A DNA stretch of 64,000 nt from Phaeobacter sp. B1627. GTDB taxonomy: Bacteria; Pseudomonadota; Alphaproteobacteria; Rhodobacterales; Rhodobacteraceae. Position numbers and translations under genes: made by a program. The DNA lies in assembly GCF_006265095.1 (NCBI RefSeq), contig NZ_VCNK01000013.1, positions 1 to 64,000 on the forward strand, read 5' to 3'. The first letter of the stretch is position 1; every line of letters starts with the position of its first letter. Under the pieces are notes generated by a model. The model did no database searches. It had not been told where the DNA came from and worked only from the letters and a program-made list of their open reading frames with translations. Shown one piece after another: positions 9,901 through 17,893 of this stretch.

Positions 9901-9980
9901 ACGGATGTTTCACCGACCTTGGACAGGATACTTGTCCGCTGGGGGCGTCGCGCAACCCCGTTGGTCTTTTTCCTAAGCAT
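6969..9980 (-). CDS. fdhA: Formate dehydrogenase alpha subunit, Tat-exported molybdopterin enzyme (Cys type)
   Basis: This 1003-aa catalytic subunit oxidises formate to CO2 at a Mo or W bis-MGD centre. A long n-region precedes a twin-arginine motif (DRRAFLRG, residues 28-35) and a hydrophobic stretch, so the folded enzyme should be exported by Tat. The [4Fe-4S] ligands are C73, C76, C80 and C108. The metal ligand is Cys198 in QARICHSTTV, where E. coli FdnG has selenocysteine, so no Sec machinery is needed. The GAMTNS and GGNPAEAHP motifs are typical. The ATG has GGGAGG at 8 nt. It is followed by the beta and gamma genes and preceded by its Tat-signal partner and chaperone genes. Confidence 0.96.
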   Translation of the reverse strand: MLRKKTNGVARRPQRTSILSKVGETSVDRRAFLRGSGLAIGGLAAISATGGTVTQANAAVSATGSVETIKSVCTHCSVGCTVVAEVQNGVWVGQEPGWDSPFNLGSHCAKGASVREHAHGERRLKYPMKKEGGEWKRISWEQAIDEIGDGMMQIREESGPDSVYWLGSAKHNNEQAYLFRKFAAYWGTNNVDHQARICHSTTVAGVANTWGYGAMTNSYNDIHNSKAIFIIGGNPAEAHPVSLLHVLKAKEQNNAPLIVCDPRFTRTAAHADEYVRFRPGSDVALVWGILWHIFENGWEDKEFIRTRVWGMDQIRDEVAKWTPEEVERVTGTPGSQLKRVARTLANNRPGTVIWCMGGTQHTNGNNNTRAYCILQLALGNMGTEGGGTNIFRGHDNVQGATDLGVLSHTLPGYYGLSAGAWGHWGRVWGEDMDWLKAQFQTVKGADGKDKNLMQETGIPVSRWIDGVLEDAENMDQPNKVRAMVLWGHAPNSQTRMPEMKTAMEQLDMLVVVDPYPTVSAVLHDRTDGVYLLPAATQFETRGSVTASNRSIQWRDKVVDPLFESLPDHVIIAKFANKFGWGDRLFRNIEMEDAETPNIESITREFNSGMWTVGYTGQSPERIKLHMANQHTFDRTTLRALGGPADGDYYGMPWPCWGTAEMKHPGTPNLYDMSKPVAEGGLCFRARFGVERDGDNLLAEGVSNPGAEIQDGYPEFTMQMLVDLGWDKDLTDEERTIIASVAGIQLNGMGEGITSGDGTQGNGEEVGEQSMSPFPSDFNAKSASVNWKTDLSGGIQRVAIKHGCAPFGNAKARAVVWTFPDPIPLHREPLYSNRRDLVADYPTYEDRKFYRLPTMYASIQKNDVSKEYPIILTSGRLVEYEGGGDETRSNPWLAELQQDMFIEINPRDANDIGVRDGAQVWVEGPEGGKVKVMAMVTERVGSGVAFMPFHFGGHFQGEDQRSKYPDGADPYVLGESTNTAQTYGYDSVTQMQETKATLCKIMPA

Positions 9981-10100
9981 ATTCTACCTCCCTTGCTTAT
10001 TTCCAACATTGGAAACGCGCTGGGTTTGACGAAATCCTTTGCTCAGTCGGGCGTCACGCAACCAGTCGGCAAAGGCATGAGAAACAACCGGATCCTTGGC

Positions 10101-10289
10101 TCAGAACCGGGTGCTGTCGTAGTAGGCGCGGGTATGCGCGGTATCCTGCATCTTGTCAGATGTCGGATCAGGAGCTGCAGCCTCGGCTTCGCCTCCTGTG
10201 GTCGCCAGGGCCACTGCCGCTACGGGCGTCGTGGTTGCCGCCAGCTTCAGAAAGTCACGGCGACTGGCGCCATCCTCTTTTTGTGCCAT
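10101..10289 (-). CDS. Formate dehydrogenase region Tat-target small protein
   Basis: This 62-aa protein has a twin-arginine signal (ASRRDFLKLAATTTPVAAVA) and a short polar tail ending AYYDSTRF. It matches the small family found just upstream of FDH alpha subunits (TIGR02811-like, recalled from memory). The true start is ATG 10289 with GAGGAGG upstream. The frame is open to 10529 but overlaps the chaperone gene. It may be a small extra subunit that co-exports with FDH. Confidence 0.85.
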   Translation of the reverse strand: MAQKEDGASRRDFLKLAATTTPVAAVALATTGGEAEAAAPDPTSDKMQDTAHTRAYYDSTRF

Positions 10290-10405
10290 ATCAGGTCTCC
10301 TCCTCATTGCGTTATCGGAACCGATATTTCCGGTTCCTGTACGGGGCAGCCGGTCCGCCCCACCCTGCACGCGATCACCCCGTGCGCCGAAAGTCTCCGT
10401 GGCCC

Positions 10406-11032
10406 TCAGCTCCCCATCCGGAATGCGTCGGCCTCGATCTCCATGAAGGCACGACCGACAGTCCCGAGCGACGCATAAAGAACAGAGTTCTTCGCGCCTT
10501 CGAGGTCGGAAAAGAAATGCCCGGCCCATGGGCCTATGTGCTTGTTGAAAAACGTTTTCTGATCATCCAGATGCGCGGGCGTGCCGAACCGGCCAACAAT
10601 CAATGCGCCCATCATCTCCATCAGCGAGGCGATATTGTCTTCGGGTTCGAACACATTGTCCGCTCTGCTCAGGCCTCGGGCCGTCATGTCATTGCGCAGC
10701 GCCGCCAGCGGTTTTTCGTTCAGGAACCCAGTCAGATAGTAGCTGGCATAGGGCAACAGCTCGCCCCGGCCCAGGCCGATGAACAATGCGTTGAACTCAC
10801 GCTCGGCCGCCGCCGGTTTGGTGCGTTTGGCCACCCGCGCCAGCTGTGTGACCCCCTGCCCCAGCGGCGAGTCGTCGCCCGAAAGCGCTGCGGTCTGATC
10901 CAACAGCATCTGATCCGGAGCCGCCGCCAGCATCAGGCCGATATAGTTGTAGAGGTCCGCGCGCAGGCGGTCTTCTTCGCTCACGGGTGGCACGGCCAGC
11001 GCTGCGTCTGTCATTCTGTTGTCCTCTGTCAT
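10406..11032 (-). CDS. TorD/DmsD-family molybdoenzyme chaperone
   Basis: This all-helical 208-aa cytoplasmic chaperone is expected to bind the Tat signal peptide of the FDH alpha subunit and hold it until cofactor insertion. The family is recognised from RADLYNYIGLMLAAAPD near the N-terminus, EFNALFIGLGRGELLPYASYY and the conserved EPEDNIASLMEMMGALI block. ATG 11032 overlaps the DUF3306 stop by ATGA, which fixes the start; upstream extension in frame runs through DUF3306. It is followed by the Tat-target gene. Confidence 0.9.
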   Translation of the reverse strand: MTEDNRMTDAALAVPPVSEEDRLRADLYNYIGLMLAAAPDQMLLDQTAALSGDDSPLGQGVTQLARVAKRTKPAAAEREFNALFIGLGRGELLPYASYYLTGFLNEKPLAALRNDMTARGLSRADNVFEPEDNIASLMEMMGALIVGRFGTPAHLDDQKTFFNKHIGPWAGHFFSDLEGAKNSVLYASLGTVGRAFMEIEADAFRMGS

Positions 11033-11757
11033 GCGGTTTCTCCAGCGCCACCAAAGACGAACCGCATCCTGCGCGGCACCGCCGCCAGCAACGCGTCCTC
11101 TTCGATTTCGCAACCGGCAGCCCGCCGTGTGTCTGCATTTTCATCTGTGTCTGGATTTTCATCGCTGGCTGAAACAGCTGCCGAAGGCACCGGATCAGGG
11201 CCCGCAATCTGCGCCGTCTCGGCCGACGGATCCTCGGACCCGGGCGCCTCTCCGTCAGCAGCGTTGTCGGCGGCCTCCAGCTCCGTTTCGCCGGGCGCGT
11301 CGTCGATCTTTTCTGCGCACCGAGACAGCGCCTCGGTCCGCTCAGCCTCTTCCTCCGCCTGACGGGCCAGCTCCTCGACATGCGCCGTCATCCCCTTGCC
11401 CACCTGATAGGCGGTCTGGATATTCTCCACCGCCATCGCGGCATCGGTAAAATCCTCGCCATAATCCAGCAGGCCATCGACATTTGCGAGCACCGGATTG
11501 GTCGTCCACAACCTGCGCAAGGCGCGCGTCTTGATGCGCGCAGGAACCGCTTCGGTCAGGAAGGCCTTGAAATCATCGCCGATCCCAAGCGTGTCCGGGT
11601 CTGGCAGGTCCAGCTCCGCGAGGATGTCCGCATCGTCCTTTTCGGCATGTTCCGCCTCACGCAGCGCCGCTTCCGCCTCGATGGATGCGCGGCGTTCGGC
11701 CTGCTGCTCCGCCTCGACCGCAGCCCGGCGGCGATCCCAGAACGTCCGGCCGGTCAT
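11029..11757 (-). CDS. DUF3306 protein of the FDH cluster
   Basis: This 242-aa protein starts MTGRTFWDRRRAAVEAE and is rich in Ala and Glu. The recognisable core (LPDPDTLGIGDDFKAFL, ALRRLWTTNPVLANVDGLLDYGEDFTD) is typical of DUF3306 proteins encoded beside FDH3. The C-terminal third is acidic and of low complexity. ATG 11757 overlaps the DUF3305 stop by ATGA, so the longer frame to 11925 is rejected. The function is unknown, with a role in FDH maturation inferred from constant neighbourhood. Confidence 0.87.
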   Translation of the reverse strand: MTGRTFWDRRRAAVEAEQQAERRASIEAEAALREAEHAEKDDADILAELDLPDPDTLGIGDDFKAFLTEAVPARIKTRALRRLWTTNPVLANVDGLLDYGEDFTDAAMAVENIQTAYQVGKGMTAHVEELARQAEEEAERTEALSRCAEKIDDAPGETELEAADNAADGEAPGSEDPSAETAQIAGPDPVPSAAVSASDENPDTDENADTRRAAGCEIEEDALLAAVPRRMRFVFGGAGETA

Positions 11758-12317
11758 TGCAGACGCTCCTTCCGGCTTTTTGCCGGAGCCCGGTACACAT
11801 CCGTCAACTGCGGAATACGGGCGTCGCCGACGCCGTCCTCCTCCAGATCGGTTCGCGTGCGGTCCCGGCGGCGCTTGCGGAATTCCTCTTCCTTGAAATG
11901 GGCCAGGGTGAAATCGCGCACCCAAGCCACAAGACCCGCAGGCATTTCCACTTTCTCGACCTGGTCCTCGCCGGTGTCGGCGTAATCCTGCGCCTCAAAT
12001 GGCGAGGCCGTCACCAGCGTCAGATCGGGGCGGTCGAGCGCGCCGCTGCGCATCACCACATAGACGCTGGGCGGCGACGCGGTCAGCCCCTGCATATAGG
12101 CCTCCGCATCGGCGCGGTGCAATTCCAGCGGCAGGGTCGCGGCGTGAAACTCGGACACGCCCTCGCCTTCGCGCAGGAGCGTCCAATCCGCTGCGGCGGC
12201 GCCGGGCAAGACAGCGACCGCTTTCCACGCCCAACGCGCCCAGGGCGTCACCCCGGCGGTGCGACGCATGACGATACCGAGCGGCATCATGTCGATCTTT
12301 GCGTTGGCTTGGTCCAA
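11754..12317 (-). CDS. DUF3305 protein of the FDH cluster
   Basis: This protein of about 187 aa carries the DUF3305 core (MPLGIVMRRT, WARWAWKAVAVLPGA, LELHRADAEAYM, PSVYVVMR). It is the first gene of the leftward FDH operon. Three starts are possible: GTG 12386, TTG 12317 (with AAGGACAG upstream, chosen here) and ATG 12290, which matches the usual family N-terminus. The basic stretch EEEFRKRRRDRTRTDLEEDG lies near the C-terminus. The biochemical role is unknown. Confidence 0.85.
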   Translation of the reverse strand: MDQANAKIDMMPLGIVMRRTAGVTPWARWAWKAVAVLPGAAAADWTLLREGEGVSEFHAATLPLELHRADAEAYMQGLTASPPSVYVVMRSGALDRPDLTLVTASPFEAQDYADTGEDQVEKVEMPAGLVAWVRDFTLAHFKEEEFRKRRRDRTRTDLEEDGVGDARIPQLTDVYRAPAKSRKERLQ

Positions 12318-12655
12318 TCGTCTGTCCTTGCTTGTGCCCCGCAAGACTGCCGCAAACCCGACCGCATGCGAAAGAACACTGTTCACCGACCGCTCGCATT
12401 TTCAGCACAACCGGACATTTTGGACAGCCTGCCCCCCGATGTCCCCACCCGCAGGACTAAATGTCTATTTCTAGCATTTTTATCAGGCATTCAATTTCGC
12501 TGATCACCGCGCGAATCACCTGACCCATTGCACCCGTTCGCCTGTGTCCCCGCAGCTGTCAGAGTGGTTTACGAGCGCAGGGAATCATGTCTAGGGTATG
12601 GTCCTGACCCGAGAAACCGGCGCCGATTGCCAGCCTGACCGCCAGCGAGGAAACA
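12318..12655. promoter_or_regulatory. Divergent intergenic region between the two FDH gene rows
   Basis: About 340 bp separate the start of DUF3305 (leftward) from the poly-ferredoxin gene (rightward), so promoters for both rows should lie here. The part around 12470-12500 is less GC-rich than its surroundings. I see no clear sigma-54 promoter, which agrees with the regulator lacking GAFTGA. No gene is supported inside. Confidence 0.5.
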
Positions 12656-14614
12656 ATGTCCAAACGTCTGATTTTATGTGATTGTTCCGGGACGCAACCG
12701 CTCGACCCGGCGGCGCTTTCCGACCTCACCGGCCTTGACTGCTCAAAGGTGCATTCTGCCCTGTGCACCACCGAAACCGATGCGGCTCTGCAGGCTCTTG
12801 CCCAGCCGGACACAATTTTTTGTTGTGGACAGGAGAGCCGCCTTTTTGCTGAGCTGGCGGCCGAAACCGGGGTCGAAGCCCCCCCCTTTCTGGACCTGAG
12901 GGACCGGGCAGGATGGTCCGCCGACGCGGCGACACCGGCGGCAATACTACCCAAAATGTCCGCATTGATCGCCGAATCCCGGATGCAAGGCACCGCCGCC
13001 AAGACTGTCGATGTCATCAGCGAAGGCCTCTGCCTCATTGTAGGCCCCGCCGAAATCACGCTGGCCGCCGCTGAAAAGCTGCAGGATCTCCTGAGCGTGA
13101 CCGTGCTGCTGACAGAGCCGGCAGATCCCCCACTCGGCCGCGGGTTCGACACGGTGCAAGGGCGCCTGCGCAGCGCGCGCGGTGCGTTGGGCAACTTTGA
13201 GGTGACGATAGACGCGCTGCAACAGCTCGACACCACCGGGCGCAGCTGGTCCTGGGACAGCCCCCGGGACGGTGGCCGCTCCAGCTGTGACATCCTCCTT
13301 GATTTGCGCGGCGAGGCCCCCCTGTTCCCCGCCCCGGAAAAACGCGAAGGCTACCTGCGCCCGGATCCCAAATCCGCGAGCGCCGTCGCCGATGCAATCC
13401 TCACCGCCAGCCAGCTCATCGGGACCTTCGAAAAGCCGCTCTATGTGAAGACAGAGCCTCTTCTTTGCGCCCATTCGCGGGCCAGTCAGGCCGGCTGCAA
13501 CCGCTGTCTGGACGTCTGCCCTACCGGCGCCATCACTTCGGCCGGCGATCACGTCACCATCGACCCGATGATCTGCGCGGGCTGCGGCTCCTGTGCCTCG
13601 CTCTGCCCCTCCGGCGCCATCACCTATGACGCACCCCCGGCAAGCGATCTGTTCCGACGTGTGCAAACCCTGGCCAAAGCCTTCCTTGACGCGGGCGGCC
13701 AAGCGCCGCGCCTGCTGGTGGTGGATGCCCATGGGGCCGAGATGATCCGGCTCGCCGCGCGCTTTGACAGGGGCCTGCCGGCGGCGGTGATCCCGCTGGA
13801 GGTCGAGGCCCTGAACACTTTCGGGCACGCCGAAATCCTCGCGGCGCGGGCCGCGGGCTTTGTCGAAGTGACCATTCTGCCGGGGCCTCGGGCCGACCTT
13901 TCAGTGCAGGAACAGGAGGTGCGGCTGGCCAACGCCATCTCTCCCGTTGCGGCCGAACTCCTCGACATCACCGACCCGGAGGCCCTGTGTGACGCGCTCT
14001 ATCAAACCCGCGCGCGCCCGGCGCCGGTCACGACCCCGCAGCGCCCCATGGGAACACGGCGGCAGATCACCCGCCAGGCCGCATTGGCGCTGAACGGCCC
14101 GGACGTGCCCCTGCCCTTGCCCGAGGGCGCGCCCTATGGTGCGGTCCTCGTCGATCAGGACGCCTGCTCCCTGTGCCTGTCCTGCGTGTCGCTCTGCCCG
14201 TCCGGCGCATTGGGGGACAATCCCGATCTGCCCCAGCTGCGCTTTCAGGAGGATGCCTGTCTGCAATGCGGCCTTTGCGCCAATATCTGCCCCGAGGATG
14301 CCATCACCTATGAACCCCGCCTGAACCTCGCCGCCAGCGCGCTCGATCAGGTGGTGCTGCACGAAGAGGAACCCTTTGCCTGTGTCGAATGCGGGGCGCT
14401 CTTTGGTGTCAAATCCACGGTAGAGAAGATCACCGAAAAACTGGCCGGCAAACACTCCATGTTCGCCAACGCAAATGCGGCCCGGATGATCCAGATGTGC
14501 GACGATTGCCGTGTCAACGCACAGTTCCACCAGCAGAACTCCCCCTTTGCCGGGGCGGATCGCCCACGGGTCCGGACCACCGAAGACTATCTCAGCAAAC
14601 GTCGCGACCACTGA
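12656..14614 (+). CDS. Poly-[4Fe-4S] ferredoxin-domain protein of the FDH region
   Basis: This 652-aa cytoplasmic protein has four ferredoxin-type cluster motifs in two pairs. The first pair is CNRCLDVCPTGAI and CAGCGSCASLCPSGAI (residues about 282-325). The second is CSLCLSCVSLCPSGAL and CLQCGLCANICPEDAI (about 503-550). Extra Cys pairs lie at the N-terminus (CDCSG, CCGQE) and C-terminus (CVECG, CDDC). No signal peptide is seen. It is divergent from the FDH operon and belongs to a family regularly found with FDH3, DUF3305 and DUF3306. An electron-transfer or cofactor-sulfuration role in FDH maturation is inferred. The ribosome site is GCGAGGAAACA before ATG. Confidence 0.88.
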   Translation: MSKRLILCDCSGTQPLDPAALSDLTGLDCSKVHSALCTTETDAALQALAQPDTIFCCGQESRLFAELAAETGVEAPPFLDLRDRAGWSADAATPAAILPKMSALIAESRMQGTAAKTVDVISEGLCLIVGPAEITLAAAEKLQDLLSVTVLLTEPADPPLGRGFDTVQGRLRSARGALGNFEVTIDALQQLDTTGRSWSWDSPRDGGRSSCDILLDLRGEAPLFPAPEKREGYLRPDPKSASAVADAILTASQLIGTFEKPLYVKTEPLLCAHSRASQAGCNRCLDVCPTGAITSAGDHVTIDPMICAGCGSCASLCPSGAITYDAPPASDLFRRVQTLAKAFLDAGGQAPRLLVVDAHGAEMIRLAARFDRGLPAAVIPLEVEALNTFGHAEILAARAAGFVEVTILPGPRADLSVQEQEVRLANAISPVAAELLDITDPEALCDALYQTRARPAPVTTPQRPMGTRRQITRQAALALNGPDVPLPLPEGAPYGAVLVDQDACSLCLSCVSLCPSGALGDNPDLPQLRFQEDACLQCGLCANICPEDAITYEPRLNLAASALDQVVLHEEEPFACVECGALFGVKSTVEKITEKLAGKHSMFANANAARMIQMCDDCRVNAQFHQQNSPFAGADRPRVRTTEDYLSKRRDH

Positions 14615-14869
14615 TGAGCCCATCGCATGAGCGGATCTCTTCACCGACAACGGGCGTCTGCCGCCAGCGGCAGCCCACCCCGCCCGCGGGCGCATACCCT
14701 GCCCCGCATTGCCGTCGAGGCAGAGGCTGCGCGCCCGCGACCGGCCCGCTTCGCATACCGCTTGTCCCTGTCGCATGTACCGCAGCCCATGCTAGGACAG
14801 CTGCAAGACCTCCGTCACGCGGACCGACCCGCCTCTGACTTTCACCGTCCAACCAAGGAGTAGCCCCGC

Positions 14870-15934
14870 GTGTCCATAACCCGCGACGCCGTTCTCGACG
14901 CCCTCAAGACCCTCACCGACCCCATCAGCGGCAGCGATATCGTCGCGGCCGGAATTGTCCGTGCCCTGACGCTCGACGGCGCCAATGTCCGCTTCGTACT
15001 GGAGATCGACCCCGCCCGGTCCGAGACCTACGCCCCCATTCGCGATCAGGCAGAGGCCCTGATCAAGGATCTTGCCGGAGTGGGCACCGTGTCTGCCTTG
15101 ATGACCGCGCATAGCACCCAGGCTCCGCCGGACCTGAAACCCTCGAAGCCCGCCGCCCCCTCCGGTCCGCAGAAGATCCCCGGCGTGGACCGCATAATCG
15201 CGGTCGCGTCCGGCAAGGGCGGCGTCGGCAAATCCACAGTATCGGCCAACCTGGCCTGCGCATTGGCCCAGGCCGGTCGCCGGGTCGGTCTGCTGGACGC
15301 CGATGTCTATGGCCCCAGTCAACCCCGCATGCTGGGGGTCTCCGGCCGTCCCGCCAGCCCGGATGGCAAGACCATCCTGCCCCTGCGCAACCACGGCGTC
15401 ACCATGATGTCGATCGGCCTGATGACCAATGACGACCAGGCCGTCGTCTGGCGCGGGCCGATGCTGATGGGCGCGCTGCAGCAGATGATGATGCAGGTAC
15501 AATGGGGCGCGCTGGACGTGCTGATCGTGGACCTGCCCCCCGGAACCGGCGATGTGCAGATGACGCTGGCACAAAAGGCTCATGTGGATGGGGCGATCGT
15601 GGTCTCCACTCCGCAGGATGTCGCCTTGATCGACGCCCGCAAAGGCATCGACATGTTCAACAAGCTGAACGTGCCGATCCTTGGCCTGATCGAAAACATG
15701 TCGACGCATATCTGCTCCAGTTGTGGCTATGAGGAACATATTTTCGGCCATGGTGGCGTGGCCGCCGAGGCGCAAAAGATGAACGTGCCGCTGCTGGCCG
15801 AAGTGCCCCTGCATCTGGATGTGCGGCTTGCCGCTGACGGTGGCGCGCCGATCGTCGTCTCCAAACCCGACAGCCCGCAGGCCAAGGCGTTTCAGGACAT
15901 TGCCGCCGGTCTGGTGGAGCGAGGCGCGGCATGA
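14870..15934 (+). CDS. mrp: Mrp/NBP35-family Fe-S cluster carrier ATPase
   Basis: This 354-aa P-loop ATPase binds and hands on [4Fe-4S] clusters. The N-terminal MIP18-like domain (about 1-85) is followed by the deviant Walker A GKGGVGKST, the switch DLPPGTGD and the CxxC bridging motif in HICSSCGYEE. The GTG start has AAGGAG upstream. It overlaps the next gene by ATGA. Its place between the poly-ferredoxin gene and other FDH-linked genes suggests use in assembling FDH clusters, although Mrp proteins are general-purpose. Confidence 0.95.
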   Translation: MSITRDAVLDALKTLTDPISGSDIVAAGIVRALTLDGANVRFVLEIDPARSETYAPIRDQAEALIKDLAGVGTVSALMTAHSTQAPPDLKPSKPAAPSGPQKIPGVDRIIAVASGKGGVGKSTVSANLACALAQAGRRVGLLDADVYGPSQPRMLGVSGRPASPDGKTILPLRNHGVTMMSIGLMTNDDQAVVWRGPMLMGALQQMMMQVQWGALDVLIVDLPPGTGDVQMTLAQKAHVDGAIVVSTPQDVALIDARKGIDMFNKLNVPILGLIENMSTHICSSCGYEEHIFGHGGVAAEAQKMNVPLLAEVPLHLDVRLAADGGAPIVVSKPDSPQAKAFQDIAAGLVERGAA

Positions 15935-16635
15935 CCGGAGACGTCACCTTTCCGCCGCTGATGTCCGGCGAAGCAGCAGGTCCGGGCCTCGATCCGTTCG
16001 ATCTCGCCTGCCAGAAGGCCGAGCTGGGCGTGGATGCGGGACTGGTGATCTACGACCTCGGCGCCGATACCCTGCGGGCGGCCCTGATTTTGGCGCCGGA
16101 TGTCGCGTTGCTCAAAGCCATGGCCATGCTTCCGGTCTGTGGCTTGGGGTTCCAGAACGCCCTTGGTGCGCTGGCCCCCCCCGAGGTCGCCGTCCATCTG
16201 GACTGGGACGGAGGCCTGCGGATCAATGGCGCATCCTGCGGGGCCCTGCGCGTCGCCGCCAGCGGTGATGACCCGGAGCGCGTGCCAGACTGGCTGGTGA
16301 TCGGCCTGACCTTGCCGCTCTGGCCGACAGGCGACGGCGGCCAGACGCCGGATCAAACCGCGCTTTATGCCGAGGGCTGCGCGGATGTGGCCGCACCCCA
16401 GCTTCTGGAAAGCTGGACCCGCCATTGCCTGCACTGGATCAACCGGTGGGAGGATGGCGACCACAAAGCCCTGCACGCGGACTGGCGCGGTCTGGCCCAT
16501 GGCCTGGGCGAGGAGACGACCCGCGCGGGCCTCACCGGAACCTTCCTCGGCGTGGACGAGGATTTCGGAATGCTGTTGCGCGACCGAGAAACCACCCACC
16601 TGATCCCTCTGACCAGCGTTTTGGTCCGGGACTGA
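15931..16635 (+). CDS. Biotin/lipoate ligase-like protein (DUF4444), probably catalytically degenerate
   Basis: This 234-aa protein resembles the LplA/BirA fold family with a C-terminal DUF4444 SH3-like domain (about 180-234: GTFLGVDEDFGMLLRD). The segment INGASCGALRVA lines up with the KxGGI region of ligases, but the catalytic Lys is absent. The N-terminal GRGR..W motif is also not seen, so ligase activity is doubtful. It is coupled to mrp by a 4-nt overlap. A role in FDH biogenesis is possible from context. Confidence 0.72.
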   Translation: MTGDVTFPPLMSGEAAGPGLDPFDLACQKAELGVDAGLVIYDLGADTLRAALILAPDVALLKAMAMLPVCGLGFQNALGALAPPEVAVHLDWDGGLRINGASCGALRVAASGDDPERVPDWLVIGLTLPLWPTGDGGQTPDQTALYAEGCADVAAPQLLESWTRHCLHWINRWEDGDHKALHADWRGLAHGLGEETTRAGLTGTFLGVDEDFGMLLRDRETTHLIPLTSVLVRD

Positions 16636-16652
16636 CAGGAAAGAGAGACGAT

Positions 16653-17129
16653 ATGAAACTGGCCCGTGCCATCCATTTCGACGAAAGCGACATGAACGTC
16701 TTTGCAAGCCCCGCCCGGACCGGCGAATGGTGCATCTCCGGCGGCTTTGAATTCTCCAACTGGACCGAGGGTGATCTGGTCGGAAAGCAGCGGCAGGCCT
16801 TTGCCAATGGCTGGATGGGGCTGGACACAGCAGGCCGCGTGACCTTTGTCGCCGTGACCCAGATCGAACCGGAAGAAAGGCGCGCGTTGATCGAGCAGCT
16901 GGCCCAACATTTCGTGACAGTCTACGGCGCCCCCGATGTCAACGCGGCCCGTCCGGTCGCAGAGGCTGAGATACAGCAGATGTCAGATCTGTGCGACGAT
17001 CATTCGGCCAACACCCTTCTGACCGTCGCGCGCGAGCTGACCGAAGCCGGCGTGCGCGAAAGTTACCGCACCATCGCGCCCCAGGACGCGGGCCTGGAAC
17101 AGTTCGCCATCCACGTGACGTCCGATTGA
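16653..17129 (+). CDS. DUF6505-type hypothetical protein of the FDH region
   Basis: This soluble 158-aa protein begins MKLARAIHFDESDMNVF and is an uncharacterised family that I recall beside FDH genes in roseobacters (DUF6505). ATG 16653 has AGGAAAGAG upstream; the open frame begins far upstream inside the previous gene. It is acidic, with the conserved-looking block CDDHSANTLLTVARELTEAG in the second half. No catalytic motif is visible and the function is unknown. Confidence 0.75.
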   Translation: MKLARAIHFDESDMNVFASPARTGEWCISGGFEFSNWTEGDLVGKQRQAFANGWMGLDTAGRVTFVAVTQIEPEERRALIEQLAQHFVTVYGAPDVNAARPVAEAEIQQMSDLCDDHSANTLLTVARELTEAGVRESYRTIAPQDAGLEQFAIHVTSD

Positions 17130-17205
17130 CACTGCGCCGCGTTGAGGATTTGGCAGGATTTCACCTTTAGCTTGCTGCATTATCAATTTTACTCAGGACT
17201 GTTTC

Positions 17206-17790
17206 ATGTTCATGCTGAAATCCATCGCCGGGACCAAAACGCGTCTCTCCGGTTCAATTCTGTCTGGCTTCATGATCTTCGCGGCAACGCTAGCACAGGC
17301 CGGGGACCGCTATTTCGAAAGCGGGAACTGGGCGAGTGTCAAAATCGGCCGCAATTGCCACGTCTTCTCGCTGCAGGCCGCGCCCAATACCAGTGGTTTG
17401 CTGCAATTCGTCTTTGGCGAAGGCGGCTACGATGCGATGTTCGACTACATCTATCTGCCATGGACCGAGAACGACGTGGATCCGCCCTGGGACATGGAAC
17501 AGGACAGCGTGTCCCTCTATGTCGACAATCAGCCGGTCTGGATGGGCGAAGAGATGTTCTTTTTCAACGGTGAAGCCTTCACCTTTGGCGCATCGATGAC
17601 AAGCTCGATCGTGCCGGAAGTGGTCGCGAGCATGCTGGCGGCGCAAAACAGCTTGGGGTTTGCCGTTGACCGGGCAGCCGAAGGGGAGGTCTGGCTCTAC
17701 GGTGATTTTTCCACTGCGGGCTTTGGCCAGGTCATGGACGCCGCAGGGAGCCAGTGCAGCTTCAACCCCCGGTCGTTGCCCGCATCCTGA
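17206..17790 (+). CDS. Exported hypothetical protein
   Basis: This 194-aa protein has a long signal peptide (hydrophobic SILSGFMIFAATLAQAG) and a mature part with two cysteines (in GRNCHVF and SQCSFNP) that could form a disulfide. Many aromatic residues suggest a beta-rich periplasmic domain. I do not recognise the family with certainty; it faintly recalls periplasmic response proteins of the invasion-associated locus B kind. It stands alone, convergent with the gtr operon. Confidence 0.7.
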   Translation: MFMLKSIAGTKTRLSGSILSGFMIFAATLAQAGDRYFESGNWASVKIGRNCHVFSLQAAPNTSGLLQFVFGEGGYDAMFDYIYLPWTENDVDPPWDMEQDSVSLYVDNQPVWMGEEMFFFNGEAFTFGASMTSSIVPEVVASMLAAQNSLGFAVDRAAEGEVWLYGDFSTAGFGQVMDAAGSQCSFNPRSLPAS

Positions 17791-17893
17791 CGCCTGTAGC
17801 TATGCGTGGGGGGAGACCAGGCCAATCTGCGGCTCCCCTCGGGCTCATACTTCCGGCCATCATCCCCCATCACCTCTGTCGTCGTCCCTGCCA

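Noticed and set aside
6969-9980. Selenocysteine in FDH alpha
   Set aside because: The codon at the metal-ligand position is for Cys (ICHSTT), and the frame has no in-frame TGA.
14627-14863. 78-codon plus-strand frame between the poly-ferredoxin and mrp genes
   Set aside because: It fits the gap, but it has no ribosome site, is Arg/Pro/Ala-rich and its end is the mrp ribosome site. It is only a possible gene.
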